From an uncultured Selenomonadales bacterium (lineage in GTDB: Bacteria > Bacillota > Negativicutes > Selenomonadales > Selenomonadaceae): 64,000 nucleotides of DNA. Location: assembly GCA_946408355.1 (NCBI GenBank), contig CAMJRX010000002.1, positions 1-64,000 on the forward strand. The letters are read 5' to 3'. Under the pieces are notes generated by a model. It saw only the letters and a program-made list of their open reading frames with translations, did no database searches and was not told the DNA's origin. A program made the position numbers and the translations under genes. Positions within the stretch are counted from its first letter, which is position 1. Every line of letters begins with the position of its first letter. Of the stretch, positions 30,405 through 39,282 are shown piece after piece.

Positions 30405-32180
30405 TCATTGGTCTTGCGCGTCGAAGAATTCTTTTAGGGCTATAGCGGCGGATTTTGTCATGCTCGGAACATTTGCTAGTTCCTCGACCGTAGCAGATTT
30501 TATTTTGGCTAGCGTTTTGAATTTTTTAAATAGTTCAGTGCGTCGTTTAGCTCCAATACCTGCTACGTTGTCGAGTTCAGATTTTAAATTGCGTTTTCGG
30601 CGTAATTTTCTGTGATAAGTTATGGCGAAACGGTGAGCCTCGTCTCGAATTCGTTGCATTAGCTTAAGAGCCTGGCTATCACGCGGCAATTCTACGGGGA
30701 TTGAAGAGCCTTCGACAAAAATCAATTCAAATTGTTTAGCTAAGCCTACGACGGGAATTTTATGACCTGCGCCGCGAATAATTTCAAGCGCGGAACTAAG
30801 TTGTCCCAAGCCGCCGTCAATAACGATTAAATCGGGCAAATTATCGGTTGCGCCATATCGACGGCTCGTAACTTCGCGCATTGATAAAAAATCATCGGGC
30901 TTGCCCTCTGTTGAGCGGATTTTAAAGCGGCGATAACTTTTTTTATCGGGTACGCCGTCCTCGAAAACGACCATTGACGCAACAGTTTCCGCGCCCTGTA
31001 TGTGTGATATATCGAAACATTCCATACGACGCGGCAGTTGTTGAAGGTTTAAAAATTTTTTCAGTTCTTCGACTGCGCCTAAAGTTTGAGCGTTTTTAAG
31101 TTGTTGCCGCGCAGATTCTTCCGCCAAAAATTTTTCTGCGTTTTGATTAGCCATTTCAACCAGCGAACGTTTAACGCCGCGTTTAGGTTCGATTAATTTA
31201 ACGGCGAGCCATTCGCTTAAAATTTTCAAGTCATCTTCGGCTAAAGTTGTTGGCAATAAAATTTCTGTGGCTACGATTTGCGCCCGCGAATAATATTGCT
31301 TGATAAATTCCGTGACAGCTTGCGTGTCCGATTCGTCAGCCGCTCCACTCAATAAAAAATTTTCACGCCCCGTAACTTTACCTTCTCTAATGAAAAAAAT
31401 CTGCACGCAAGTTTCATTTTCAAGCCGCGCCAAACCAATCGCGTCAACGTCGCCGGTATCAGTTACGATTTTTTGTTTTTCCGTGACTTTTTTTATCGCC
31501 GACAAAATATCTCTAAAGCGCGCCGCCTGCTCAAAGTTTAAAGCCTCTGCCGCCTGGTTCATCTGCGCGGAAAGTTCGCGTTCAATCTGTGTAGTGCGTC
31601 CCTCTAAAAATTTTTCGGCGGCGTGAACAAATTGCATATAATCTTCGCATGAAATTTTATTTGCACATGGTGCGAGGCACCGTTTGATATGAAACTCCAG
31701 ACACGGACGTTTAGCAAAAGTTTTGCACGTCCTTAGCGGAAAAATTTTTCTAAGCAAGGCGAGAGTTTCCTTGACGGCAAGCCCGCTCGTATAAGGTCCA
31801 AAGTAACGCGAGCCATCGTGAATAATTCGCCGCGTCAAAATAATTCGCGGAAAATCTTCAGCAGTTACACGCAAGTAAGGATAACTTTTGTCGTCTTTAA
31901 GGCTGATATTGTAGCGAGGGCGGTGTTTCTTAATCAAATTACATTCTAAAATCAAAGCTTCTACTTCTGTTGCAGTGATAATTGTTTCAAAGTCGGCGAT
32001 TTTGGCGACCATAGCTTTAACTTTCGCGCTGTGATTTTTGCCGCCTTGAAAATATTGGCGGACGCGATTTTTTAGCACGCGAGCCTTGCCGATGTAAATA
32101 ATTTTGCCGCGAGCGTCTTTCATGACGTAAACGCCTGGCTTATCGGGCAATCTTTTAAGTTTTTCTTGAAGAATATCCAT
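30405..32180 (-). CDS. uvrC: Excinuclease ABC subunit C
   Basis: A 591-residue dual-incision nuclease of nucleotide excision repair. The GIY-YIG N-terminal nuclease begins PGVYVMKDARGKIIYIGKAR near residue 14. A cysteine cluster (CKTF...C) and a UVR helix pair near 200-235 follow. The RNase H-like C-terminal nuclease carries ECFDISHIQG and VIDGGLGQL. Tandem helix-hairpin-helix (VAGIGAKRRTELF, LANVPSMTKSAA) ends the protein. ATG with AAAGGA upstream. It is preceded by a short RNA with its own terminator. Confidence 0.96.
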   Translation of the reverse strand: MDILQEKLKRLPDKPGVYVMKDARGKIIYIGKARVLKNRVRQYFQGGKNHSAKVKAMVAKIADFETIITATEVEALILECNLIKKHRPRYNISLKDDKSYPYLRVTAEDFPRIILTRRIIHDGSRYFGPYTSGLAVKETLALLRKIFPLRTCKTFAKRPCLEFHIKRCLAPCANKISCEDYMQFVHAAEKFLEGRTTQIERELSAQMNQAAEALNFEQAARFRDILSAIKKVTEKQKIVTDTGDVDAIGLARLENETCVQIFFIREGKVTGRENFLLSGAADESDTQAVTEFIKQYYSRAQIVATEILLPTTLAEDDLKILSEWLAVKLIEPKRGVKRSLVEMANQNAEKFLAEESARQQLKNAQTLGAVEELKKFLNLQQLPRRMECFDISHIQGAETVASMVVFEDGVPDKKSYRRFKIRSTEGKPDDFLSMREVTSRRYGATDNLPDLIVIDGGLGQLSSALEIIRGAGHKIPVVGLAKQFELIFVEGSSIPVELPRDSQALKLMQRIRDEAHRFAITYHRKLRRKRNLKSELDNVAGIGAKRRTELFKKFKTLAKIKSATVEELANVPSMTKSAAIALKEFFDAQDQ

Positions 32181-32239
32181 TGTTAATCCTTTCTAAAGTT
32201 TGCTTGAAAAATTTATGAGTGTATGATATTTTATGCACG

Positions 32240-32344
32240 AAAAAAGCCGCATCAGCAGACGCGACCTTCTTCAAATAGCATCATTATCAAAAGAGAAGGC
32301 GTCGACGGTCCCACACCGACTACCTTTAAAATTATCTTCTTGAC
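32240..32344 (-). ncRNA. Putative uvrC leader RNA or small RNA with competing hairpins
   Basis: A promoter (32351-32379, minus) would start transcription near 32344. The transcript ends about 105 nucleotides later at a terminator hairpin (GTCGCGTC-TGCT-GATGCGGC, 32246-32265) followed by six U. Upstream, GACGCCTTCT can pair with AGAAGGTCGCGTC, taking the 5' arm of the terminator, so the two folds exclude each other as in attenuators. A small CGGT-GTGGG-ACCG hairpin lies at the 5' end. The uvrC start is 60 bases beyond. It may regulate uvrC or act as an independent small RNA; no known family recognised. Confidence 0.5.
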
Positions 32345-32369
32345 GGAAAAAATCTATCACATTTAAAAT
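32340..32369 (+). promoter_or_regulatory. Promoter for rnhA
   Basis: TTGACG (32340-32345), 18-base spacer, TAAAAT (32364-32369). It overlaps the oppositely directed promoter of the uvrC leader, so polymerase should be able to bind only one at a time. Confidence 0.55.
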
Positions 32370-32379
32370 AAATTGTCAA
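32351..32379 (-). promoter_or_regulatory. Promoter of the uvrC leader RNA
   Basis: Minus strand: TTGACA (32374-32379), 17-base spacer, TAGATT (32351-32356). It occupies the same DNA as the rnhA promoter. Confidence 0.65.
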
Positions 32380-32404
32380 TATTGCCTTAATCGGAGGTGT
32401 ATCA

Positions 32405-32911
32405 GTGATTAAAATTTATACAGACGGTTCATGTTTAGGAAATCCCGGCGCAGGCGGCTGGGCGGCGGTCATTGTCGACGAACAAAATCATCGCGAGGAA
32501 ATTTTTGGTGGCGAAGAGCATACGACGAATAATCGCATGGAACTTACAGCGGCAATTCAAGCGTTGAGTAAAATTTCTGCGGGCGCAGGGGCTGAACTTT
32601 TTACAGACAGCAATTATTTAAAAAACGCTTTCACAAACGGCTGGCTCGTCAAGTGGAAACGTAACGGCTGGCGAACTGCGACGGGTAGTCACGTGCTCAA
32701 TAAAGATTTATGGCAAAAGCTTGACGAATTAATTTCAACACGCGCCGTTAAATTTAATTGGGTAAAAGGTCATGCGGGAAATTTTTTTAACGAACGTTGC
32801 GATACCCTTGCGCGGACAACTGCAGAAAAATTTAAACGCGGCGAGTTTAAAAAACCGCTTAAACAGGAAAAAAATATTGCTCCAATTCAGTTGAGTTTAT
32901 TTGACAAATAA
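32405..32911 (+). CDS. rnhA: Ribonuclease HI
   Basis: A 168-residue RNase HI that degrades RNA in RNA-DNA hybrids. Catalytic residues are visible: Asp in IYTDGSCLGNPG, Glu in NNRMELTAAI, Asp in FTDSNYLKN and the final Asp in ERCDTLART, with VKGHAGN before it. The C-terminal QLSLF is like a clamp-binding peptide. GTG start with GGAGG eight bases upstream. The rpmB gene follows with its own promoter. Confidence 0.95.
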   Translation: MIKIYTDGSCLGNPGAGGWAAVIVDEQNHREEIFGGEEHTTNNRMELTAAIQALSKISAGAGAELFTDSNYLKNAFTNGWLVKWKRNGWRTATGSHVLNKDLWQKLDELISTRAVKFNWVKGHAGNFFNERCDTLARTTAEKFKRGEFKKPLKQEKNIAPIQLSLFDK

Positions 32912-32938
32912 TTGACGCGGATTTTTTCTATATATAAC

Positions 32939-32967
32939 TTGCGCGGCAAAATTTTCTGTGATAAAAT
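32939..32967 (+). promoter_or_regulatory. Promoter for rpmB
   Basis: TTGCGC (32939-32944), 17-base spacer, TAAAAT (32962-32967), 35 bases before the rpmB ATG. Confidence 0.55.
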
Positions 32968-33001
32968 GCGCGTGTCTTTTTTCAGAGAAGAGGTGATTCA
33001 C

Positions 33002-33193
33002 ATGTCTGCTTACTGCGAAATTTGTCAAAAAGGTGCAATGTCTGGAATGAACGTGAGCCACTCGCACTTAAAGACCAAACGCAAATGGAAACCGAATATT
33101 CAGCGCGTACGTGCTGTCGTCAACGGCGAAATTAAGCGCGTCAATGTTTGTACTCGTTGCCTTCGTTCTGGCAAAATTCAACGCGCAATCTAA
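33002..33193 (+). CDS. rpmB: 50S ribosomal protein L28, four-cysteine form
   Basis: A 63-residue L28. The N-terminus carries CEICQKG and the later VCTRCLRSGK supplies a second CxxC, so this is the zinc-binding version rather than the cysteine-free one that zinc-starved bacteria substitute. SHSHLKTKRKWKPNIQ is the standard L28 core. Start at the ATG with GAAGAGGTG upstream; the open frame extends earlier to 32912 but is not conserved-like. Ended by a strong terminator. Confidence 0.95.
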   Translation: MSAYCEICQKGAMSGMNVSHSHLKTKRKWKPNIQRVRAVVNGEIKRVNVCTRCLRSGKIQRAI

Positions 33194-33208
33194 CTTGAAT
33201 TAAAAGCT

Positions 33209-33239
33209 AAAAGCCCCCTCCGCATGAAGGGGGCTTTTA
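33209..33239. terminator. Bidirectional terminator between rpmB and the RNase H-like nuclease gene
   Basis: AAAAGCCCCCT-CCGCATGA-AGGGGGCTTTT: a perfect GC-rich stem with A and T runs on both sides, between convergent genes. Confidence 0.9.
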
Positions 33240-33257
33240 TTGTTGTTGAGTAGCGAA

Positions 33258-33641
33258 TCAAGCATTTAAGAATCTTTTGACTAAAATCTCTGCAACAATG
33301 GCGTCGACAGGTTCGGGCGGAACTTGCATTGATGTCGGCAAAAATTTTCGCCAACCCTGCGGGGGATTTTTTTTCCAATATTCGCGCCGCGCCTCTTCTG
33401 TCGTGTGTTTTTCGTCGACAAGTTTAAATGTTAAGCCCGCCGCTGAAACTTTTTGAGCCGCCGCCTTATGTGTGGTGCCGTCGCCCAAAATCACCGACTC
33501 TATCTGAAACTCTGCCGCCAAATTTTTTATTACACTGTCAAGTTCCTCTGTTGCTACAACGCGCTGAAATTTTATCTCGCCCTTCGACGTTAAGACTGCT
33601 ACGCCGCATTTGTCGCGTCCGGGGTCTATTCCCATAAACAT
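33258..33641 (-). CDS. YqgF/RuvX-like RNase H-fold nuclease
   Basis: A 127-residue RNase H-fold protein. The first strand is GIDPGRDKCGVAVL with the catalytic aspartate; the middle strand VILGDGTTHKAAA and the end VDAIVAEIL fit the Holliday-junction-resolvase-like (YqgF/RuvX) superfamily, whose members mature 16S rRNA or resolve junctions. The start overlaps the DUF3084 gene's stop by one base; in this lineage the two are commonly adjacent (my recollection). It is distinct from a canonical YqgF and the true substrate is unknown. Confidence 0.72.
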   Translation of the reverse strand: MFMGIDPGRDKCGVAVLTSKGEIKFQRVVATEELDSVIKNLAAEFQIESVILGDGTTHKAAAQKVSAAGLTFKLVDEKHTTEEARREYWKKNPPQGWRKFLPTSMQVPPEPVDAIVAEILVKRFLNA

Positions 33642-34879
33642 TATTTTTGCTCCAATTTTATATTTAACCTCACTGGTCCGTTTGAATCGGTTTCTTCGCG
33701 GGCTGTCGCCGTTAATATAACTTCGCCCTTTGCGTCCAGTAACAAATTAAGAATTTCATAAAGTTGCGTGCCCTCCATGCGTCCAACACTGCCCGTTAAC
33801 GGGTCGCTTAAAATTCCTTTCTCGACCGCGATTTGATTTATCTCTGTAAAGAAATCTTGCAGAATCATTTCAGGCTCTACACCTTCGCTCAGTTCGTATG
33901 CTTTGGTAAGAATGATTTCGTTTTTCTTAAAAACTAATTTGTTCGGATAAAGTTCAAGCTTAGCGCGAACCGGCTCGCCGCGAACTAAATTGCCCGCCGC
34001 AGAAATTCTTAAAACCATATCGCCGCCGCTCTTTTCAATTTCCGAAATGACGCGCTGCAGTTCCGGCTGATATATCCAAACAGAATTGTCCTCATCGCCG
34101 CCAAAACGTTCAGTTAAAATTTGCGTCGCACGGGCGGCAAGCGCATTTATCGCGTTAGAAATTTCTTCGGCAGTTTGTCCGCCCTTTATAATTCCACTCG
34201 CTAAAATCTCACCAGCACGCAATGTTATATCGCCCTCGCGAATTGCAATGATTCCCTCACGCAAACGATTATTGCGCTCTTCAAGCTCGCTGTTATCGGC
34301 GGAAAGTTTATTGTTGTCGGAAGAAAGTTTTTCATTGTCGGCACTAAGTGTAACGTTAAATTCGCCTAACTTTTTATTATCAGCTTCCAATGTGGCGTTC
34401 GTGTCAGAAAGATTTTCATTCTGCGCGGCAAGCTCGGAATTTGTAGCCTCAAGTTGTTCGTTGCCCTCTTTTAAACGGTCACTTTCAGCGCGAAGGTCTT
34501 CTTGCTCCGATTTAAGCGACAAAATTTCTTCCCGCGATATGCGCAAGTTTTCGTTAGCCCGCTCGAATTCCGTTTGCGCCTTGAAAAGATTTTCCGTCGC
34601 CTCGTCCAACTCGGAAAGTGTTGCGTCCATAGTTTGCCGCAATTCGTCCATACCAAATAGTGCCGTGCGAACGTTTTGCGAAATTAAAACCATAAATCCG
34701 ATTGACAAGCCCGTTATCAGACAACCCGTTACGACTGTCACGATCATTGACGTATGACGCGGGCGCAGTCCAAAGATTGAAAGTCTTTTCTTGCCGATTT
34801 TAGTTCCAAGTTTGTCGCCGATAAATGCTATCGCGCCGCCCGTTACTATCATCACCAAAATTAAATAAATTCCTTCCAA
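33641..34879 (-). CDS. DUF3084-family membrane protein with long coiled coil
   Basis: A 412-residue protein. Residues 1-75 hold two hydrophobic segments (GIYLILVMIVTGGAIAFIGD and a second around residue 47-66) separated by LGTKIGKKRLSIFGLRPRHT, the DUF3084 N-terminal signature. Residues 75-225 are coiled coil with a repeated ELxxxNxxL pattern, in which 'ADN' and 'ELEERN' recur. The rest is a soluble domain. DUF3084 proteins have no established function. TTG start overlaps the rel stop region, so rel, this gene and the nuclease form an operon. Confidence 0.78.
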   Translation of the reverse strand: MEGIYLILVMIVTGGAIAFIGDKLGTKIGKKRLSIFGLRPRHTSMIVTVVTGCLITGLSIGFMVLISQNVRTALFGMDELRQTMDATLSELDEATENLFKAQTEFERANENLRISREEILSLKSEQEDLRAESDRLKEGNEQLEATNSELAAQNENLSDTNATLEADNKKLGEFNVTLSADNEKLSSDNNKLSADNSELEERNNRLREGIIAIREGDITLRAGEILASGIIKGGQTAEEISNAINALAARATQILTERFGGDEDNSVWIYQPELQRVISEIEKSGGDMVLRISAAGNLVRGEPVRAKLELYPNKLVFKKNEIILTKAYELSEGVEPEMILQDFFTEINQIAVEKGILSDPLTGSVGRMEGTQLYEILNLLLDAKGEVILTATAREETDSNGPVRLNIKLEQK

Positions 34880-37105
34880 TCAATCACCCCCCGCAAGTTT
34901 CATCGGGCGCACGACGCTGTAAACATTTTCGACACGCCGCAATTTATTCATGAACGTTTCGACCTGCGCGGTGTTGTTAACTTCGACGCCAAGTTTAACT
35001 GTGGAAGTTTTATCGTATCTGTTCGGCGCGGCGTGTATAGAATGCAAGTTAAGTTTCATTTCAGCGGGCACGGCTATTAAATCAGCAAGCACGCCCGTTT
35101 TGTCCTCGCAAATAATTTCAACTTCAACCGTATAAAATTTGTCGTTCCCTTCTTCCCAACTAACCTCAATCATGCGCTCAACGTCGCTCGCCCCGTTTAA
35201 AATATTCGGGCAATCCGCTCTATGAACTGAAACTCCGCGTCCACGAGTTATATAGCCGGCAATTTTATCGCCCGGAATCGGATTGCAACATTTAGCCAAA
35301 CGAACAAAAAAGCCACTCTCGCCCTCGACTAAAACTCCGTGCTCCGTTTTTCTCTGATTGCCCCGCGCAGGTTTCTTTTTAACTTCGGCAAGCAACGCAG
35401 AAACATCAAGCGGCATGTGTTCGGAAATATCTTTTTTATGAATTTCGACAAGTTTTTTTATAACCGAATGCACCGACGCGCCGCCGTAACCAATGCCCGC
35501 CAATAAATCGTCTTCGTTGGCAATGTTCATACTTTTAGCGACTTCAGTCAGCTGATTTTCTTTAAGTAAATCTTTGGGATTATAACCAAGTTTTTTAAGT
35601 TCCGCCTCAATCAGCTCGCGCCCATGTGTAATATTTTCCTCGCGATTTTCCCGTTTAAACCATGAACGAATTTTACTGCGCGTATCACTCGACGCCACAA
35701 TATTTAACCAATCGCGGCTCGGTCCGTTGTTAGATTTATTCGTCACGACCTCCACGAAGTCGCCGTTCTGAAGTTTGTATTCAAGCGGAACAATTCGCCC
35801 ATTAACCTTCGCGCCAACGCAATGATGACCAACCTCCGTGTGAATTCGATATGCAAAGTCAATCGGATTAGAACCCTTCGGCAAAACAACCAAATCTTTA
35901 CCCGGCGTGAAGACAAAAACCTCGTCGCTGAAAAAATCTAACTTCAACGTCTCAAGATATTCCTTCGGGTCTTTAATTTCCTTTTGCAACTTAGCCATTT
36001 GACGGAGCCACGAAATTTTTTGGTCGCGGTCGGTATTGGCAGGCTTAGAGGAGCCGCTTTCTTTATACTTCCAATGAGCAGCCACGCCATATTCCGAAAT
36101 TTTATGCATGGCGAACGTCCGAATTTGAATTTCTAGCGGATAGCCCAACGCCATAACCGTTGTATGCAACGAACGATAACCGTTGCTTTTGGGCATGGCA
36201 ATATAATCTTTAAATCTGCCTGGAATCGGTCGCCATTTCGAGTGAATCACGCCCAAAACACTGTAGCAATCCTTAACGTCGTCAACCAAAATTCTAACCG
36301 CTGATAAGTCATAAATCTCGCCAATATCTTTATGGTCGCGCATCATTTTTTTGTAAATGCTGTAGAAATGTTTTGCTCGTCCGCTTATCGACGCATGAAT
36401 ATCCAGCTCGTCAAATTCTTCCTCGATAAGTCTAACCGCCTCGCTGATATAAATTTGCCGCTCGCGCCGTTTCTGCTTAACGTGCTCCACTAAATCGTAA
36501 TAAACATCCGGCTCTAGATAGCGCAGACATAAATCTTCTAGCTCCCACTTGATATTTGAAATGCCTAGCCGATTTGCCAACGGCGCGTAAAGTTCCATTG
36601 TCTCTTTGGCGATTCGTTTGCGTTTTTCCTCTGGCACAAATTTCAACGTGCGCATGTTGTGCAATCGGTCGGCAAGCTTTATCAAAATTACTCGTAAATC
36701 TTTTGCCGTCGCGATAATTAATTTTCTGTAAGCCTCGATTTGTTGTTGCTCCTTAGTCTTGAAATAAATTTGTCCGATTTTTGTCACGCCGTCAATTAAT
36801 AATGCGATTTCCTCACCGAACATGTCTTTAATTTCGGCTAGCGTGAAAAGTGTATCCTCAACAACGTCGTGCAAAATTGCGGCGGCTATCGTCGTATCGT
36901 CCAGTTGCAATTCCGCCAATATCGCTGCGACGTTAAGCGGGTGATTTATGTAAGGCTCGCCCGATGCCCGCGTTTGTCCCGCGTGTCCTTCCTTAGCAAC
37001 GAGGTACGCTCGCTCAATTAAATCTAAGTCCGCGTCGGGTTGATAGCTTTTAACCGTGTCCATTAAAAATTTTATCGTCACGGGTGGTTTGCCCTTGTCG
37101 TTCAT
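34880..37105 (-). CDS. rel: Bifunctional (p)ppGpp synthetase/hydrolase
   Basis: A 741-residue RelA/SpoT homologue controlling the stringent response. The HD hydrolase domain is visible as ILHDVVEDTLF near residue 80 with HD in LADRLHNMRTL, so hydrolase activity is expected. The synthetase domain includes KPKSNGYRSLH-type IAMPKSNGYRSLHTTVM near 300. A TGS domain (FVFTPGKDLVVLPKGSNPIDFAY) is near 395 and an ACT domain ends the protein (VEVEIICEDKTGVLADLIAV). Its ATG overlaps the recJ stop by four bases, so it is downstream of recJ in the same transcript. Confidence 0.95.
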   Translation of the reverse strand: MNDKGKPPVTIKFLMDTVKSYQPDADLDLIERAYLVAKEGHAGQTRASGEPYINHPLNVAAILAELQLDDTTIAAAILHDVVEDTLFTLAEIKDMFGEEIALLIDGVTKIGQIYFKTKEQQQIEAYRKLIIATAKDLRVILIKLADRLHNMRTLKFVPEEKRKRIAKETMELYAPLANRLGISNIKWELEDLCLRYLEPDVYYDLVEHVKQKRRERQIYISEAVRLIEEEFDELDIHASISGRAKHFYSIYKKMMRDHKDIGEIYDLSAVRILVDDVKDCYSVLGVIHSKWRPIPGRFKDYIAMPKSNGYRSLHTTVMALGYPLEIQIRTFAMHKISEYGVAAHWKYKESGSSKPANTDRDQKISWLRQMAKLQKEIKDPKEYLETLKLDFFSDEVFVFTPGKDLVVLPKGSNPIDFAYRIHTEVGHHCVGAKVNGRIVPLEYKLQNGDFVEVVTNKSNNGPSRDWLNIVASSDTRSKIRSWFKRENREENITHGRELIEAELKKLGYNPKDLLKENQLTEVAKSMNIANEDDLLAGIGYGGASVHSVIKKLVEIHKKDISEHMPLDVSALLAEVKKKPARGNQRKTEHGVLVEGESGFFVRLAKCCNPIPGDKIAGYITRGRGVSVHRADCPNILNGASDVERMIEVSWEEGNDKFYTVEVEIICEDKTGVLADLIAVPAEMKLNLHSIHAAPNRYDKTSTVKLGVEVNNTAQVETFMNKLRRVENVYSVVRPMKLAGGD

Positions 37106-39171
37106 AGTTGTAGGGAACGCCGTTTAGAAACTTCCTCCAACGAAATAATTTTCCCTGAGGTCGGTTTCGTAATTTCGGCTTCCCTCTCCCTCCTTCCTAA
37201 CCTGAATATCCTCGAATTCGTCAATTCCAATTTATTTTTCGGTCGCGGCAATTCAAATGTTTGCTTGTCGCTGTTAATTATTATCAAGCCCAGCTCCTCA
37301 AAAATTTTAATCGCGCTGTCGAATTTATACGTAGAAAAATTTTTGCCCGATTCATTAAAAACTTTAACAAAAGAGCACAAGTCAAATCGCTCCGTAAAGG
37401 CGCGGGCACGACGCAAAAATTTATAAATGTCAACAAGTTGCTCGCGGTCGGGAAATTCGCCTTTTACCTCTACAGGCTCCAAACTCGACACGCTACATTG
37501 CAGGTGAATTTCGCCCTGCCATTCGTCCAGCGACGGTTCATAAGCTATATCAATCGGCTCATTTTCCACAAGCGGCACGAGATTTCCACTGTTCCACGCA
37601 ATCGCACGAATTTTTTGTTCGCCGTCAATCGCAAAACTCAAATGCGCTCCGCCTGAACCGATTGTCCGCGCCCAAGTTCCACGAATATTTTTGCAGGCAA
37701 GCACGGGGTGCGGATTTCCTAAGCCATAAGGCTCAAACTTTTCAAACTCGTGCGCCATATCCAAAGTTATCTGCGCGGGGTCAATAATTGCGTCGATGTA
37801 TAAAATCGGCTGAAAATCTTCGTCACTCAAATTTTGCCTAACATAATTATCAAAACGCCGCACTAATTCCGGAACATTTTCAGCTACGATTTCAAGACCT
37901 GCCGCTTGAGAATGCCCGCCATATTGCTTAAAAATTTCGGACATGCTGTCGAGGGCGTTTTTCATGTGGAGCGCGGGAATACTTCTGCACGAGCCACGAT
38001 AAGCAATTCCGTCATGCGTCGTCAAAATAATCGTCGGCAAATTGTAACGTTCGACAAGTTTAGAGGCAGTCAATCCGATAACGCCTTCCTGCCAACCTTC
38101 GCCCGCGATAACCAGCGTACTTAAATCGCCGCCACATTCCTCGCGCAGGGCACGAACTTTTCCCTCCGCCGCCTCTAAAATTTCCGTCTCAATATCTTTG
38201 CGCTTTTGATTCATCTTGTTAAGCCGTCTAGCTAAAGTTTTAGCTTCGTCTGCATCTTCCATAAGCAAAAGTTTAAGCCCTTCGGTTGCCGTCTTCAATC
38301 GCCCAATGGAATTTAAACGCGGCGCAATTTGGAAGGCGACATGCCCAGCGGCAATTCTTTTCTCGCCTAGACCAGACGCATAAACCAAAGCTTTAAGCCC
38401 GATACATTCCGTTTGACACATTTCCTTTAAGCCCATACGGACAATTTTGCGATTTTCCCCGACAAGCTGAACTAAATCTGCGACGGTCGCCATTGCGGCA
38501 ATTTCAATGTCTGTCGTGTACGTTTGGAAGTCGACGCCGTTAAGTTCTTGCTCCAATGCTTGACAGAGTTTGAACGCGACGCCCGCCCCGCAAAGATTTT
38601 TTTCGGGATAAGGACAGCCTTTTTGATTAGGATCAACGACTGCGACGGCAGATTTAATTTCCTCCAGCGCGGGCAAGTGGTGGTCAGTTACAATCACGTC
38701 GAGCGAATCTTTGACGGCGGCAATTTCTTTCTCGTTAGTTATGCCGCAGTCCACACTGATTAAAAGCGTCGCGCCCTCCGAAGAAATTTTTTTAAGCGCG
38801 GTTTCATTCAAGCCGTAACCTTCAGAACGGTCGGGAATGTAACTTTCAACCTCCGCGCCGAATTTGCGGAACTTCCTAATTAAAATTGCCGACGCGCTCA
38901 TTCCGTCAACGTCATAATCTCCGTAGACGCAAATTTTTTCGTGCGCGTCGAGAGCCTTTTTAATTCTATCGACAGCGGTGCGCATTCCCTTCATTGCGAA
39001 CGGGTCGTTAAAAGGCGCGGCTTCCGGCTCCAAAAAATTTTTCGCCGATTGAGCGTCCCTTATCCCGCGATTATACAAAACTTTCGCAGTCAATTCACTT
39101 ACGCCCAATGCCTCCGCTATAGTCTGAACTTTTGCGGCGTCCGTCTTTTTAATAACCCATTTTTTTCGCAT
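37102..39171 (-). CDS. recJ: Single-stranded-DNA-specific exonuclease RecJ
   Basis: A 689-residue 5'-3' exonuclease of the DHH family. Motif VYGDYDVDGMSASAIL near residue 82 holds the metal-binding aspartates, ISVDCGITNEKE follows, and DVIVTDHHLP near 155 supplies the DHH. GHSQAAGLE near 420 is the C-terminal DHHA1 site. It acts in mismatch and recombination repair. It is followed directly by rel with ATGA overlap. Start at ATG with AGGA.. upstream. Confidence 0.93.
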   Translation of the reverse strand: MRKKWVIKKTDAAKVQTIAEALGVSELTAKVLYNRGIRDAQSAKNFLEPEAAPFNDPFAMKGMRTAVDRIKKALDAHEKICVYGDYDVDGMSASAILIRKFRKFGAEVESYIPDRSEGYGLNETALKKISSEGATLLISVDCGITNEKEIAAVKDSLDVIVTDHHLPALEEIKSAVAVVDPNQKGCPYPEKNLCGAGVAFKLCQALEQELNGVDFQTYTTDIEIAAMATVADLVQLVGENRKIVRMGLKEMCQTECIGLKALVYASGLGEKRIAAGHVAFQIAPRLNSIGRLKTATEGLKLLLMEDADEAKTLARRLNKMNQKRKDIETEILEAAEGKVRALREECGGDLSTLVIAGEGWQEGVIGLTASKLVERYNLPTIILTTHDGIAYRGSCRSIPALHMKNALDSMSEIFKQYGGHSQAAGLEIVAENVPELVRRFDNYVRQNLSDEDFQPILYIDAIIDPAQITLDMAHEFEKFEPYGLGNPHPVLACKNIRGTWARTIGSGGAHLSFAIDGEQKIRAIAWNSGNLVPLVENEPIDIAYEPSLDEWQGEIHLQCSVSSLEPVEVKGEFPDREQLVDIYKFLRRARAFTERFDLCSFVKVFNESGKNFSTYKFDSAIKIFEELGLIIINSDKQTFELPRPKNKLELTNSRIFRLGRREREAEITKPTSGKIISLEEVSKRRSLQL

Positions 39172-39240
39172 AGCAATCCTCCGTCCTTATTTATCTTTTG
39201 CCGCTTGATTGTACAATTCTTTTTTAAAACTGTCTACAAC

Positions 39241-39271
39241 AAAAAAATTCGCCGCTCAAACGAGTAGCGAA
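39241..39271 (-). terminator. Terminator of the N-acetyltransferase gene
   Basis: Minus strand: TTCGCTACTC-GTTT-GAGCGGCGAA stem followed by seven T, between the acetyltransferase stop and the recJ promoter region. Confidence 0.7.
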
Positions 39272-39282
39272 CTTTTTAATTT

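Noticed and set aside
32310-32330. TGGGACCG on the minus strand in the uvrC leader, like the T-box core
   Set aside because: The transcript is only about 105 nt, too short for a specifier stem, and uvrC is not a T-box target. Chance similarity is more likely.
32905-32990. Possible fifth copy of the intergenic repeat between rnhA and rpmB
   Set aside because: Only parts such as CACAGAAAATTTT and CCGCGTCAA match, in a different spacing; the sequence is better explained as the rpmB promoter.
37261-39267. Several plus-strand frames of 60-130 residues over recJ and rel
   Set aside because: Shadows of the real minus-strand genes; no domains and no ribosome binding sites.
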